In this document: positions 13,196-25,942 of the stretch, piece by piece
Numbering within the stretch: position 1 is the stretch's first letter
Layout of the letters: every line of letters begins with the position of its first letter
The notes under the pieces: generated by a model
Seen by the model: the letters and a program-made list of their open reading frames with translations, nothing else
Databases searched by the model: none
Told to the model about the DNA's origin: nothing
NCBI GenBank assembly: GCA_028095005.1
Contig: CM051462.1
Span: 169,951,955-170,015,954 of the forward strand
DNA: 64,000 nucleotides
Direction of reading: 5' to 3'
Origin: Rhynchospora pubera
Taxonomy: Eukaryota; Streptophyta; Magnoliopsida; Poales; Cyperaceae
Program-made: the position numbers and the translations under genes

Positions 13196-13589
13196 TTGGA
13201 TAAAGTGCCATAGATGGCAATGCCATAGATGCCTTTTTTGAGTAATTTTTTGAAGATTCGAAATTCAATCGGTCAATCCAAACCGTTCAAATTTATCAGC
13301 ATGTTGAAATACCATTGGAGACCAAATTTTACATTTTTTTGAATTTTTTTGGTATTTATTTTGATATGTTAAATTGGAGGGTCTGAAATACTCCAATTAT
13401 AACGTTTTCTTAAAATATCATAATAAATAGCAAAAAAATTCAAAAAAAATGTAAAATTTGGTCTCCAAGGATATTTTAATGTGGTAAATAACTTGGATGG
13501 TTCAAATTGAGTATTTGAATTTTGGATCTCGAAAAACGACTCTATGGCACGGGACCCTCCGTGCCATCTATGGCACATTAGCCATCCTC
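13196..13589. mobile_element. Fold-back MITE, family B copy 4 (reverse orientation)
   Basis: It begins with the AAAGTGCCATAGATGGC end and finishes with TATGGCACATTAGCCATCC, so it is inverted relative to copies 1-3. A TA run follows. Confidence 0.75.
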
Positions 13590-16029
13590 TATATATATAT
13601 ATATATTATTTTTCATTGGTTAATTTGTTCATGCGGCATAATAACTCAAATGGTAAGAACACTCTTGACTTTTAAGAGGACAAAGATTGAGACCCCGCAT
13701 GCTTTTGATAGGATTGATGAGCCAATATAGATGGTTAGTAATGCCAACGTAGATGGTTAGTATTAGTTAATTTGTGGAAAAGTATGCTTGAGAATAATGA
13801 AATTCGTGTCCTCTCTGTCCATTTCAATTCTCATTAATTAGGTTTCTCTTCATTTTTGGTAAACCGAACTTTTTCTATCCCTTTACGGATCCATATGTTA
13901 AATTATTATGGAAAGAGATTAACTTGAAAAATAAAGTTAAAACTTTTAAATTATTACAAAGAAATTTAAGAAACTGAAAAAAAAAGAGTTGACTGAAATT
14001 AAAAGTAAAAGTTAAGGAAGACTTAGCGTGCTTAAGAAACCAGAATCTCCAACGCTTCCTATGGTTAAAACATTAAAATTTAAATTAATAACTTGCTATT
14101 CAATTTTCGTAGCGCGTACTTCATGACCCTTTTTTTTATTGGTCTCTTTAAAATGTCTAGTTGAAGAATCCAAACTGTTAAATCTGGTCCTGCAATATCA
14201 CAAATTACCATAAAATAGTTTTGGGTTTCATTGATGGAGTGAGGACTTTGAATTGAGCACTGAGGCATATGCTTGTGAGATGCTATCTTTCTGAAGGATA
14301 TAATTGCATGGGAAGAGTGCACCCCTTCATACAAAGTTACAAATTACTCTAAGCATTTATGACCAAAAAAAAAAAGAATATAAATGTAGCCTACTAGGTC
14401 ATGACAATAATGCGACATGGACACGGGATTTGATCATTGAAGCTTGACTAACCCATTTCAATGTCATACATGAAATGTTCTTCGTGCATTTAATTTGTAC
14501 ATGTATAATTTTGTGGGGGCCAAAATGCAAAAAAAGAAAAAAAAAAAAAAAAAAAAAAGGCAGAGCTGTGTTGTGTTGTGCTGTGCCTGTGTTGTGTTGT
14601 GTAGGTAAAGGACTAAACAGGTGCCTTTGTCTCTGAGTTTTATCCAGGCTGTGATTGTCTGCTGGTTTCATCTCACTCTCCCTCTCTCAACTCTCAACTC
14701 TTTTCCTCGTCTCTCTAAACTAATTATTTTTGTTTCCATCTTCTTCTTTAAATCCCCCGCTTGACATAAATAACTCGAGGATATTGATCCAATCATTTAA
14801 AAGATACCAACTAATGTAAGTTTAGAGCATTTTAAATATTGGTTGATGGTACCTTACACCCAAGATTTTGTAAAAAAGAAAACAAAAAGGAAAAAAGATA
14901 AGAGAGAATAGGAAACAATGGAAATTCTTGGTGTGTAGTGGTCCTTTGATTAAAGCAAAATCACACTCCTATGTCCTATTCATAAAATGGGGAAGTTGCT
15001 TTTGTAGTTTCTTCATAAAAATAAAATTCTTTAACATTTCTCCTTCATTTATGCAATTAACAAGGACATGAACAAACGCACGTAATTTCTTTCTTATTTT
15101 TAAAAAAATAATAATGTGTGTTTGTTAATTATTTGCGGAAGTTTTCATCGTTGCTACCTTTTTTGCTAAAAAAAATAATTGTCATAGTGCCGATAGGCTT
15201 GTATAAGAACAACCAATTATGATATTAAAATTAGAGTACGGGAAAATATAGATATTTAAGTGCCTCAAAGCTATGTCCAAAGCTAATGAAAATTTGAACA
15301 AATTTAGATAATGAAGGAAATCATGAGAGAAACTCTTTAATGCGGGGAACTATTTTCCTTCCAATTTTTTCCTCATATACAAATTAATTTCCCTCCAAAT
15401 TGAAGGAGAACGGAGGGAAAGAAAATTTCTATTTCTTTCTAAAAGTAGTATCTAATTTGTTTTATCTCCCTTTAAGGCTTTAATGAGGAGACAGAAATGA
15501 AAGAAATTTTTTTTTCTTCCCTTTCATTAATCATCCAAACATGCAGATGTAAATTAATTTTTCATCCATTTCCATCACAACTAATACTATAATCTTTTAT
15601 ATTTGGATAATTTAATACAAAATTTTTTAGGTTGTTTCTAACAACAGAAAAATGTAACATCCAGGCAACCAGCATGAGATTTTTAGAAACAAATACAATA
15701 CAACAACAATAACCTATCTGCGCTTTATATAAAATCCAAATTATCTGACAACAAGCAATATTTTTTAAAATTTGTATGAAGTGTGAGCATATTAATGAAG
15801 GCCTAAAGCAGGGTAATTGAGTTCGTATGAAATAGTTGAGAAGCTAGAGGGTCCTACCCGCTAAGCAAAGAGATCCGAACCCAGTTGCAGGCTCCAAAAA
15901 GCGGTTGGAGTGTTGGTACTTGCAAGCAAACCTCACGCAAATATAAGCCTCTAATTCTCATTAATTAATTATACAATAGATTGAGTTATGGTGAGTGTGT
16001 GTATATATATATTTATATAGAGAGAGAGA
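13590..16029. other. Intergenic DNA, no gene recognised
   Basis: AT-rich sequence with a long A tract near 14525-14560 followed by GTGTT-rich simple sequence to about 14600. A weak tRNA-like stretch with poor A and B boxes sits near 13634-13700. No supported coding region was found. Confidence 0.6.
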
Positions 16030-16425
16030 GTTTAGCTATGGTGAGATGCATCACAAAAAAACTTTCGTGAGATGCAATCAAAACTCATGAATCTGGTTCA
16101 AAATGACCGATCCAAACCGTCTAATATGATCTCTCTATTGAAATCTCCATGCAGACTAAATTTTACATTTTTTCAAAATTTTTATGTTTTTTATTATTTT
16201 AAAAAATAACAGTTTTTGAACGGTATAGAACTAATTAGATTAATGATTTTCTAAAATTTCAAAAAAATACTTAAAATTTTTGAAAAAATGTAAAATTTAG
16301 TCTGCATGGAGATTTCAATAGAGAGATCATATTAGACGTTTGGATCGGTCATTTTAAATCAAATTCATAAATTTTAATCGCATCTCACAGAAGATTTTTT
16401 ATGATGTATTTCACCATAGCTAAAC
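16030..16425. mobile_element. Fold-back MITE, family A copy 2
   Basis: Same termini as the element at 10511-10911 (GTTTAGCTATGGTGAGATGC and its complement), again bounded by TATA/GAGA tracts on both sides. Confidence 0.8.
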
Positions 16426-17340
16426 TCTCTCTATATATAGAGAGAGAGTTTAACTATTGTTCCATTGCATACATAACCAATTCGTTGGTGATCATATAAT
16501 TTGAAAACAAATAATTAATCTGGACTGGATACTTGGAATAGGAAGAGAGACGTCAAACGAATTACAAAAGTGGTGTTGTCGGATTCGGACATAAGGAAAC
16601 GGCCAAACGGGAGAAAGATCCGAAAAGAAGACACCTGGAAAGTGGGGCCATGACCCCATAAAAGTAGGTGTCGCTGTCGGTGAAGTCCAAATGTGGCCCC
16701 TCAGGAAGTAAAACAGAAACATGACTTTTAAAAAAAAAATGTAAATAAAAAAGACCGCAGATAAAGCAATTAAGTTTATTTTGTCGCGTAGTGGTTTGAA
16801 AATATTTGTGCTTCAATTATAGAAAATTTTGTAGTGGGTTTGGGCTGGCAATGGTATATATAATAATATATAAGTATAACATATGACACCCATATTTTGG
16901 ACTCGTGCGAAGCTAATGGACTAATGGACCACTCCCTCCCCCTCATGTCTTTTTTTCTTGTTTTTATTATTTATTTTATTGTACACTTTTTCTATCGGGA
17001 ATTATTTCCATCGTCCCATATATTCTGTCATTCTCATCATCCTCAAATTTTCATTAATTATCTAACATGTCTTCATTAATAAGAAATTCCAAAATAATGA
17101 AATCATCCTCATGCAGACCTGGCAGACGAGCCTATGAATTTACTTCATTTGTCCTCTTTCTTTATCTGCTCATTAGGACAAAAGGTATATATAGCTCATT
17201 ACGTACTCCGTGGCGTCAAGTGGTCTTATTCCACTTGCTTTATACCTTTACGGGTTTTATGCTTTAAAGCCAGAGGCGAGGCACAAGAATCAGTGGGATT
17301 ATCTTGCTGCAGGACCTGCCTTATTCACCCAATTCCAAGA
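16426..17340. other. Intergenic DNA, nothing recognised
   Basis: Short ORFs here lack recognisable domains and fall in unstructured AT-rich sequence. Confidence 0.5.
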
Positions 17341-17640
17341 CAACTTGTAACTATTGAAGTTATATATGTAACTGTTGAAGTTATATATGTACTGTTGAAA
17401 TTATATTTGTAACTGTTGAAGTTAATATATGTAACTGTTGAACTTATTTATGTAATTTTTGAAGTTATATATGTAGCTGTTGATGTTATATATGTAACTG
17501 TTGAAGTTTAATTTCAACAATTACGATATTAATTTCAACAGTTATCTATTTAATTTCAACAATTACGATATTAATTTCAACAGTTATCTATTTAATTTCA
17601 ACTGTTGAAATTAAATAGATCGGACATTTGAGGAACTTGA
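17341..17640. repeat. Roughly 21-bp minisatellite with inverted tail
   Basis: About eight imperfect units of AACTGTTGAAGTTATATATGT are followed by units in opposite orientation: TTTCAACAATTACGATATTA and TTTCAACAGTTATCTATTTA alternating twice. The block can therefore fold on itself. The same unit, inverted, occurs at 35340-35535. Confidence 0.85.
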
Positions 17641-18141
17641 CCTGGAGTGTAGAATTAGTCACAACATCCCCATAAATACATATTTGAAAGTGAAGATAAG
17701 GACTTGAACACCCATCGATATCTATAGATATTTCATACTCAAAACTCGGTGTGTGGACGAACGACTCTTGACTTTCCCGAAGATTCAGTACAGCGGTGGG
17801 GAATAGCGTACGTAAGAGGAAGGGATGAGTGTTGGATTTCCAAAAAAAAAAAAAAAAACGCGTTAGAGAGATGATTTCTAAAAATAGAAAGGGGTTACTG
17901 GAGATGACGGGATGATGGATTTTGGGATGATATCATTCCGGTTTTCTATCTGCTGACTTGTACATTAATTATTGCAAGTAATTGTTAAAAATATAAACGT
18001 TATATAACTTCTAAAATTAATTAAACCAAATAGTTGCTTAGCAATATATAAAGGTTCGCCTTTGTTTTAAATTTTCAATACCCAATCCAAATTAGCTGAG
18101 TTTTCGTTTCTTTTTTTTTTTCGAAATACTAGGTGGAAGCT

Positions 18142-18494
18142 AGGGCGGATCCAGAAAAAATTTTAGCCTGACACAATTATAATATAATAAAATTTAAAAA
18201 TTAAAATAAATAATAAATTTAATAAACAAAGTCATTTTAAACATATATAATTGAAATATTACAAACTATATCATTTTTTTCATAAATCTAGTCATGATCT
18301 TTACTTCTCCATCAATCACCAAAAAACATAAAAAGTTTAAAAAACACATTATTTTTAGGTATGTTCAATATTTTATGAATATTAGCTCAGGCACTATGAT
18401 TTTTTTAAGTCCGGGCACCTATCAAATCCTACTATCCAAGTCCTTCCCAAAAAAGGGCCCTAGACATGGTCCATTCTATTTGGATCCGCCACTA
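18142..18494. mobile_element. MITE with GGCGGATCC termini
   Basis: The left end AGGGCGGATCCA and the right end TGGATCCGCCACTA form short inverted repeats. An exact 9-bp duplication GTGGAAGCT flanks it (18133-18141 and 18495-18503). The 9-bp duplication fits the MULE superfamily. The internal ORF at 18294-18575 runs across the element edge and is not a gene. Confidence 0.8.
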
Positions 18495-18503
18495 GTGGAA
18501 GCT

Positions 18504-20044
18504 ACCAAATGTAACCTTTTCATTATTTTTTCCGACAATTATATATGTCGCGTCATCGTCCTCACTCCTCTGTAAGAAAGTATAGGAATAATTTTAGTTT
18601 TTGCATTTTTGTTTAAATTCTAACAAAAAAATAATAATTTAAGAAGTAACGGAATTAACAAAAAAAAATAACGGAATTAACAAAAAAAATGGAAGGTACC
18701 AAAAAACTTGTTTGATAGATGCCAATAACTAAATAGGATGACACAGTGACGGTAGTAAATTTTTTTTTGAATCTGCGTTTAAGAAGTACGGTTAATTGAT
18801 TTGATTGTGTTTGCACTTTGGCACTTTAATTGCAGTGATGAGTTGAAAAGTTGGTGGGTGCCACTTGTCTACTCATTACTCAAACATGGAACTTGATTGA
18901 ATGGGAAAGTTTATTTTATTTTAAAATTATCCAAACTGCACCCAACTACTATATATTATTATTTTATTTATTCTACATCCAACATATCCAAAATATGTAA
19001 TTATAGAGTGTAATTTTTTTTTCCGGAACAAACAAATAATGAAACCCTCTCTAATATGTTTCTTGATTTACGAACTGAAGTGCATATATGTTGGGACTTG
19101 GGGTTGGGGGAATGGGGAAGGAATTAGGAATGACTGTGAATGAATTTAATATTAATACAAGTGATACTTTCTTTCGTATTCTTCTGCCCACCCTTTTTGC
19201 TATTTATGCCTCTGCCATTCTGTCATTGCCTTTTACATTTTCTTCCCATTTATTTATTTATTTATTACTTTTCTTCTTTCTGTTTCAAAATAATAGCAGA
19301 GTAAGTGACTGACTGCATCACATATTCATATCTTATCATATACCAATATTGTTCACTTTGGACCACTCCACCCCAAGAAATATTCTGAAATACAAATAAA
19401 TATAAAAGTACAGACGTATATACTATTATTATATAACTAGATATGGCATTGGCAGCTTTGATGCGTTATATTTTTTTAGATGACAATAATTCAGCATGAA
19501 CTATTTTAGTTTCGTCGCGCTATATTTTTTAAATGATAATAATTTAGAATGAACTACCTTAAAATAATGATCGACACAACTATTTTAATTTATTTATATT
19601 TATAATAAAAAATAAAACTATTTTTAATTATAGAAATACAAAAAAACTATATTTACCTAATGTAAAAAAAGGTCAAAATAGAGAAAAAATCACGGGATTT
19701 AATTAATATATATATATCTTAGATTAGATTACGGCTTTAAATCTTCTATAATCCGGAAAATTATTCATATTTCATATATATGCCCTTTTAGACAATCATT
19801 TTTCATTTTAGTTTTTGTCAAAGAACCACATTTCATTGACGCCTGTATATACCCCGTACGCGTTAAATCACAATAGATAACACATGCTCCTCTTTACTGG
19901 TTTCTATCCCACTGCTTATAAAATAAGAATGTAAACAATTATTTAGTCTATCCATTTTTTAACAATTAAACGTGTAAATTAATGGCTGAATATTAGTGAT
20001 GCATATAGATTTATTGACTCTTCGGTCTTCACTTTTAATAGAAT
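18504..20044. other. Intergenic DNA, no gene recognised
   Basis: Low-complexity AT-rich sequence with scattered short ORFs and no domain signatures. Confidence 0.5.
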
Positions 20045-20045
20045 G

Positions 20046-20376
20046 GGCCCTGATCAAAATGGTGTAGACATGAGATTTATTGGATTATAATTGATTGAAG
20101 ATGATTTCGACTTGAAATTTCATGATCAAAACAAATATAAGAAGAATTGATATGAATTCTAAAAAAGGATTGTTTTACCCTTATCTATTTGAAGGAGATG
20201 AGAGGTATTAAGGTCTTTTCCAATTAAATCTTATTTCAATCTAATTTTCAGGATTTCACAAAATCCAATCAAGTGAAATGAAATTCAACTTTTTATTACA
20301 TTTTGATCAGGGAATTTCAATATCATAGGAATTCCAAATCTAATTTCTACCTAAAAAGTTGATTTTGATCAGGGCC
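20046..20376. mobile_element. MITE with GGCCCTGATCAAAAT termini
   Basis: The 15-bp termini are perfect inverted repeats (GGCCCTGATCAAAAT at the left, complement at the right), about 330 bp apart. Further inverted similarity inside includes GGAATTTCAAT-type stretches. No convincing target duplication was found. Confidence 0.7.
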
Positions 20377-21595
20377 TTAGTATTTTAGGGTGGCTAAGTA
20401 AGAAGAATTTTTGGGTGGCATAGAAAAAATTTCCAAAAAGAAAAAAATATTATTCGTTGACAATCGGTACCATTAAATTAAAATTCAAATTAAAACTATG
20501 CCACCAGTGGATCATCAGGAACATGCAATGCTTTTTCTCTTAATACCATTGTATTTTAATGTATTTTTAAAAAAAAATAAAATGACTATAAAAACTAAGG
20601 GGCAATGCTTGACGCATTTCCTGGTCTCGTGACATAAAAGCCTAGAAGGTAATAAGTAAACAAAAGAAGCAAACTCCACTAGAATGATAAGTTGTTGTAA
20701 CTTGTAAATGCAAGCAAAAGAATTTACAAGGGATAAAAAGCATGGCACGTAATTAGTATCTTCTTTTGCCTCGCAACTTACCCATATAATAATTGTGGAA
20801 ACAGAACAAAGTACAAGAGATGAAAAGTAAATGCATGACAATGGAGCAAGTAAAAATGAAAGAGGATAAAAATAATGTAAAGTGAAGATGCTTTTTTTTT
20901 TTGGTCTAGACTGTGGAGAGTGACAAAGGGAAAGGGGAAGATGCTGCTCAACGTGAGTCAATGAAAGTAGCAGTAAGTTCGGAGGTTGAGGGGCAAAAAG
21001 GAGAAAATTAATTTATATCGAGGGTGATAAGTATCCAAAAATTATCATTCCTTTATTCCTTAATTAATGACATGTTCTTCTCTTTTTTTTTCAAAATGCA
21101 TTTAATTATCATCCCAAAATTTATCATCTCCATCATTTCCTTAATTAATGTCGCGTTTCTGTTGCTCATCCTCTGAATTTATCATCTAGAGAGTACTCCT
21201 CCCACCCTTTCATGTGTTTTTTTCCCTTTCCCAGCCTTATTTTTTTTATAGAACAATTAGTATTTTTTTAATCACAATTAATTTTGTCCAAGGACAATTA
21301 ATTTTTTTTCAGCATAATTAATCTTTATCCAGCTTAAAACTAAGACAATTAATTTACAGAAATAGGACAATTAGCTAATTGTTCTAGTTTTGTAACATTT
21401 ATCCTAGAATAAGGAAGATGTTGCATTTTTCCAGAACAAAAATAAGACAGTTATGTCACATAAGTAGTACATTTATGTTACGTAACTAGGACAATTAGAT
21501 TTTTTTTTCTAGGACAATTATTATTTTTTCCGTAGATGAACATTCTAATATAACCTCCAACTTAAACTATACACGAGATGCAATTTTCGCATCCA
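20377..21595. other. Intergenic DNA, no gene recognised
   Basis: A 148-codon minus-strand ORF (20515-20961) has no recognisable domain and biased low-complexity composition; it is not called. From about 21240 to 21530 an AGGACAATTA-type word recurs many times. Confidence 0.45.
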
Positions 21596-24113
21596 TGCGT
21601 AATGTGTTAGAAAGTGCTCAGTTTTAATTTTAGTTACTAATTAACCTAATTAATCAAGTAATATGGAACTTGCCAAGCAAACAACACACAATCATCCACA
21701 AGGAAGTTTTACCTCTTCGAGTATTGTAACTAGAATATTCGATCCAAGATACTAGAAATCGATGGCGTGCACGTCTCCACCACCACCACATCGTCGACGG
21801 CCGCCTCGAGTCCACCAAGAAGATTTATCACCTTCTCTTTCAACTTGTACTAGCAAGAAAGAAAAGAGCAACTAATCCCACAAGGTTTTCTCTCTTCTTC
21901 TTTTTTCAATCAACTAGTTTAATTAATGGAGAAGAGAGAGAGCTCAACACATGAGCATGAGAGGGAGAAGAGAGGAAGGTGGCGGCCTCAAATAGGGAGA
22001 GAGAGGAGAGAGAAAAAGACTAGGGTTGGAATCTCCAAGGGGTCTTTATATAGAGCTCAAACTCTACCTACCAACTTGTACAAATTACAAGTTTGCCACT
22101 CCCACCTAGTGTTTACCAAACGGGGCGGGGCGGGGTGGGGCGGTCAAACCCGCGGCGGTCCACGGGTTAGGGCGGGGCGGATTAGGACGGTCCACGGGTT
22201 AAGACGGGGCGGGTTAGGATGGTCCATCTTAGAAATCTTGGCCCTAACCCTTCTTAAACCCGCCCCATGTAACCCGCACGGGTTATGACGGTCCGGTCCG
22301 GTCCGGTCCGCGGGTTTTTATTTATTTTATTACTACTATTTTTTATTTTTCTTTAGTATTAAACTACATATATAATCACTATAACGTTTTTTTTTTGCTG
22401 TTTTTTTTTGTGTTATTTTTTCAATACTTTTTTTTCAATATTTTTTTCTGTCTTTTATTTTTCGTTAATTACTTTTATTTTTTACTTTTAAGTTTTTCCT
22501 TTATTTTTTTACTTATCTTTTCTGTTTTTATTTTTTTTGTTTTCTTATATTTGATTTGTAATTTTTTTATTAGATGAAAAAATTTGAATATAATTATATA
22601 AAGTTACCCTCCTTCTTTTTTTCGGGATTAGCACGGGTTTTGGACGGGTTGACGGGGCGGGGCGTTTCGGTCCACGGGTTAAGACGGGACGGGTTAACAC
22701 GGGTAGTTTTAGAAAGGGCGGCCCAAACCCGTCGAAGACCCGCCCCGTTCTAACCCTTCGGTCCATCACGGTCCATGGACGGTCCGGGGCAGTCCGGTCC
22801 ATGGGGCGGGTTTGGGGCGGGGCGGGTTCGACCCGGCGGGTTTTTGGTAAACACTACTCCCACCTATCTCCTAAGGCTGACCACAAAGAGAGCTTTTATG
22901 GGCCATTTAACTCACTCATTTGGGTCTTTAATTCTATTAATTAAAGTCTCTCAAGTTTGCTTTTCAATTGGGCAATTCATTTGCTATTAAATAACGGTCC
23001 AATTAATTAATATAATATTTTATATTAATATGTACTGAACTAAAATTAATTATTAACTTAATAATTATTTTGAGATTAGTTAATGCATTAATTTATTTTT
23101 ATATGATCCTTTTGACTTAATTAATTATAACGGTTCGCAACGATATATAATTAATCAATCAACTTATTATATTTTCACAGTACTTACTGTTGTGAATAAA
23201 TAATTAATGCATTGTGTGATTAAAGTCTTATTTGTGTGACCCTTTGAGGATTTATGTTATGTTGGATATGGAAAATAAATCGCTATTTATTTCCAATAAT
23301 CATAAGCGGTATATAGCAACACGTTATGATTTTCAATTCACATAAATATTGTACTGCTACAGTATTTGAATCATGCATAAGAGAATAAGAGTATTTTCCT
23401 ATTTTTATTATTATGTCACATGATATCGATGCATAATCCAAAATTGGAATGTGTCATTCTTACAGATTATACATTTCTTGATATAGAGATAATTGTATAA
23501 AGTTGCTAGCAAACAATTTATCTCCATCAAGGGGCCCAAACAGATATCATCACTCACTAAGTAAATTAATGAGGGACATACGTTTTCTTGATGAACAACT
23601 TTTTCACGCACAATTCAAGAGAGCATAAATAAAGTCCGTATAGCAGCCCTTATCAGGAATCAACTGTAGACGATATTTATAGAACCTATCCTCATGTGGA
23701 AAAGTTAAACCATCTCAAACTTAGAACCAAAATCAAAATGAAATAAATAATGACACATAACACAATCCTTATATTTATTTCATTGGGTCATGTCCTGTAC
23801 TATGTTCTATAACATAAACATATGCAATTAAGTTGGTAACTCTTTACCTATGATTTGTAGAACTTAATCATCACTTGATTTGCATGCTAATCTTATATGA
23901 TAATTAATGTTCTTTGTTAATTATCAAGATTATGACCTTTTAGATTTATTATTGTTATTTAAATATAAATGAACCACAGAGATCTACAATTCAGATTCTC
24001 ATCCTGAATGATTTGTCAATAAATAAATCAAGGAACAAATGATCAAATATTATCAATAACATAAATCACAGAAGTAGACAAATAAGATTGTCTTCTAGGG
24101 CATATCTCCAACA
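21596..24113 (-). mobile_element. Copia-type LTR, minus orientation (probable solo LTR)
   Basis: On the minus strand it begins TGTTGGAGATATGCCCTAGA, a start resembling BARE/Angela-type Copia LTRs, and ends near TAACACATTACGCA. It aligns as an inverted copy over its length to the LTR at 24212-26944. After subtracting the hAT insertion both are about 1.75 kb. No PBS, PPT or protease/integrase/RT ORF is adjacent, so it looks like a solo or orphan LTR. Its end coordinates are approximate and no 5-bp duplication was confirmed. Confidence 0.7.
22107..22856. mobile_element. Non-autonomous hAT element with GGGGCGGGG subterminal repeats
   Basis: The terminal inverted repeat TAGTGTTTACCAAA is perfect at both ends. 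An exact 8-bp duplication CTCCCACC flanks it (22099-22106 and 22857-22864). The subterminal 150 bp on each side are packed with GGGCGGGG and CACGGGTT words, giving GC-rich ends around an AT-rich core. No transposase. Inserted within the minus-strand LTR. Confidence 0.9.
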
Positions 24114-24211
24114 TAATGGACGTATGAGTGACTAGTTAGATATATGACATCGTTCTCAATTCTTCGCTCGCTAAAAGTCACTACTAATTGATTCTAGGTC
24201 AAGTGAGAGAT
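24114..24211 (+). mobile_element. Remnant of Copia internal region with polypurine tract
   Basis: The 98 bp preceding the plus-strand LTR end in CAAGTGAGAGAT, immediately before TGTTGGAG. This matches the usual Copia polypurine-tract position, so the following LTR is a 3' LTR whose body was lost or cut off by the neighbouring inverted LTR. Confidence 0.55.
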
Positions 24212-24357
24212 TGTTGGAGTTATGTCTTAGAAGTCAATATTTTAATGACTCAATTTAATTTATGTTATTGATGATATTTGATCATTTATTTTTTGACTTT
24301 ATTATTGACAGATCATTCAGGTTGACGATCTGAATTGTGAATCATCTATTTTCATTT

Positions 24358-24769
24358 TTGAACTCTTTGACAACATGAAAAAACCAAAAGCTCTGCCCTT
24401 CCTCTCTATCGAAGCAAGGGATCGAAGGGCAGAGGGAATTTCTTCCTCCACTCCTCAAACTTAGAGATTCACTCCTCTTGGACGAAAATGCCCTTGTTAT
24501 TTTCGAATATTTTCAAACTGAGATGAATTGAAGGAAGTAAATTGAAGGAGTGAGAAGGGCATTTTCGTCCAAGTAGGAGTGAATCTCAAATTCTGAGGAG
24601 TGTAGGAAGCAATTCCCAAGGGCAGAGGCCTTTGGTGCCAATTCCATTCAAGAATTGGGGCTTCACAATCATTCATTAGTCAATATTTTTTTCTCTCATG
24701 CCTTTCTTCGTTCATGGTTCGATATTCTGGTATCCTTGGCGTAGAGGAACCACACCAACCCATCCCGAA
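24358..24769 (+). other. Nuclear plastid DNA (NUPT): 4.5S-5S rRNA spacer and 5' part of rrn5
   Basis: From 24723 the sequence TATTCTGGTATCCTTGGCGT and onward through GAGGAACCACACCAA and CATCCCGAA corresponds to the first about 47 nt of chloroplast 5S rRNA. The preceding stretch (TTCATGGTTCGA, AATTGGGGC, CCAAAAGCTCTGCCC) matches my knowledge of the plastid rrn4.5-rrn5 spacer. The rRNA is truncated and cannot be functional. The LTR sequence resumes on both sides when compared with the other LTR. Edges are good to about 10 bp. Confidence 0.85.
24434..24617. mobile_element. 184-bp MULE-type MITE inside the plastid insertion
   Basis: The long inverted arms start GGGAATTTCTTCCTCCACTC on the left and GGGAATTGCTTCCTACACTC on the right (complement), and contain GGACGAAAATGCCC. 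An exact 9-bp duplication AAGGGCAGA flanks it (24425-24433 and 24618-24626). Nearly the whole element is a hairpin. Confidence 0.9.
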
Positions 24770-25942
24770 TTTCATTAAATGACAATAATAAATCTAAATC
24801 ATCCGTAATCTTATTAATTAACAAGGAACATTAATTATCATAAAAGTTTAGTATGCAAGTTAAGTGATGATTAAGTTCTACAAATTATAAGTAAGAAGTT
24901 AATTACCAATTTAATTGCATATGTGTTTGTTATTAGAACATAGTATAGGATATGACCCAATTAAATAAATATACAGATTGAGTTATGTATCATTATTTAT
25001 TTTATATGAGTTTGATTTTGAGTTTGAGATGATTCAGTTTCTCCACATGAGGATAAGTTCAATAAATATCGTCTAACGTTGATTTCTGATAAGGGCTGTC
25101 AAATGTTATGTTCTCTTGAATTGTAAGAAGAAAAGTTATTCATTAAGACAACCGTATATCCCTCATTAGTATACCTAGTGAATGATGGTATCTATTGGGC
25201 TCATTGATGGAGTTAGATTGTTTGTCGACAACTTGTACAATCGACTGTAGATCAAGAAATGTATAAACTGCAAGAATGACACGTTTTATATCTTGATTTA
25301 TACAGTGATATCATGTGACATAAGAATCAAAATAAGAAACTACTTTATTTCTTATGTAGGATTGAAATACTATAAACGTATAGTATTTATTTATGTTAAT
25401 TGAGAATCATAACGTATTGCTAGATACCGCTTATGATTATTGAAAATAAATAACGATTTAATTTCCATGGCCAACATGACATAAATCCTCGAAGATCACA
25501 CGAATAACAGGCTCTTAATCAACAGTGCATTAATATTAGTTTGTTTATAATGGAGAATGCAATATATGATAAGTTGATTAATTTAATTATATAACATTGC
25601 GAACCGTTATAATTAATTATATCAAAGGGATCATATGAAACTAATTAATGTAAAGTCTGATCTATAATTATTATCAAATAGTTGATGATTAATTTTATTC
25701 AAGACATTTAATATGATTATGAAATTATATTAAATAAATGGACTTTAATTAGTCATTTATAAAAGCAAGAAGAGTTAGTCATTAATTATATAATTAATGT
25801 GCAACAAAAGAGATGATTGTGTGGCCCAAATAGGATAATTGGGGCCGGCCCTAGGAGGGTAGATTCGTTCATACAATTTATTTGGGGAGGTCTATATAAA
25901 GAGGATTTACGTGAGAGTGAAAGTCTCACTGTGAGACATAAG

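Noticed and set aside
16492..16816. Minus-strand ORFs of 76 and 84 codons
   Set aside because: No recognisable domain and no splice partners.
20515..20961. 148-codon minus-strand ORF
   Set aside because: Low-complexity composition, no domain, no splice or promoter context, in a repeat-rich gap.
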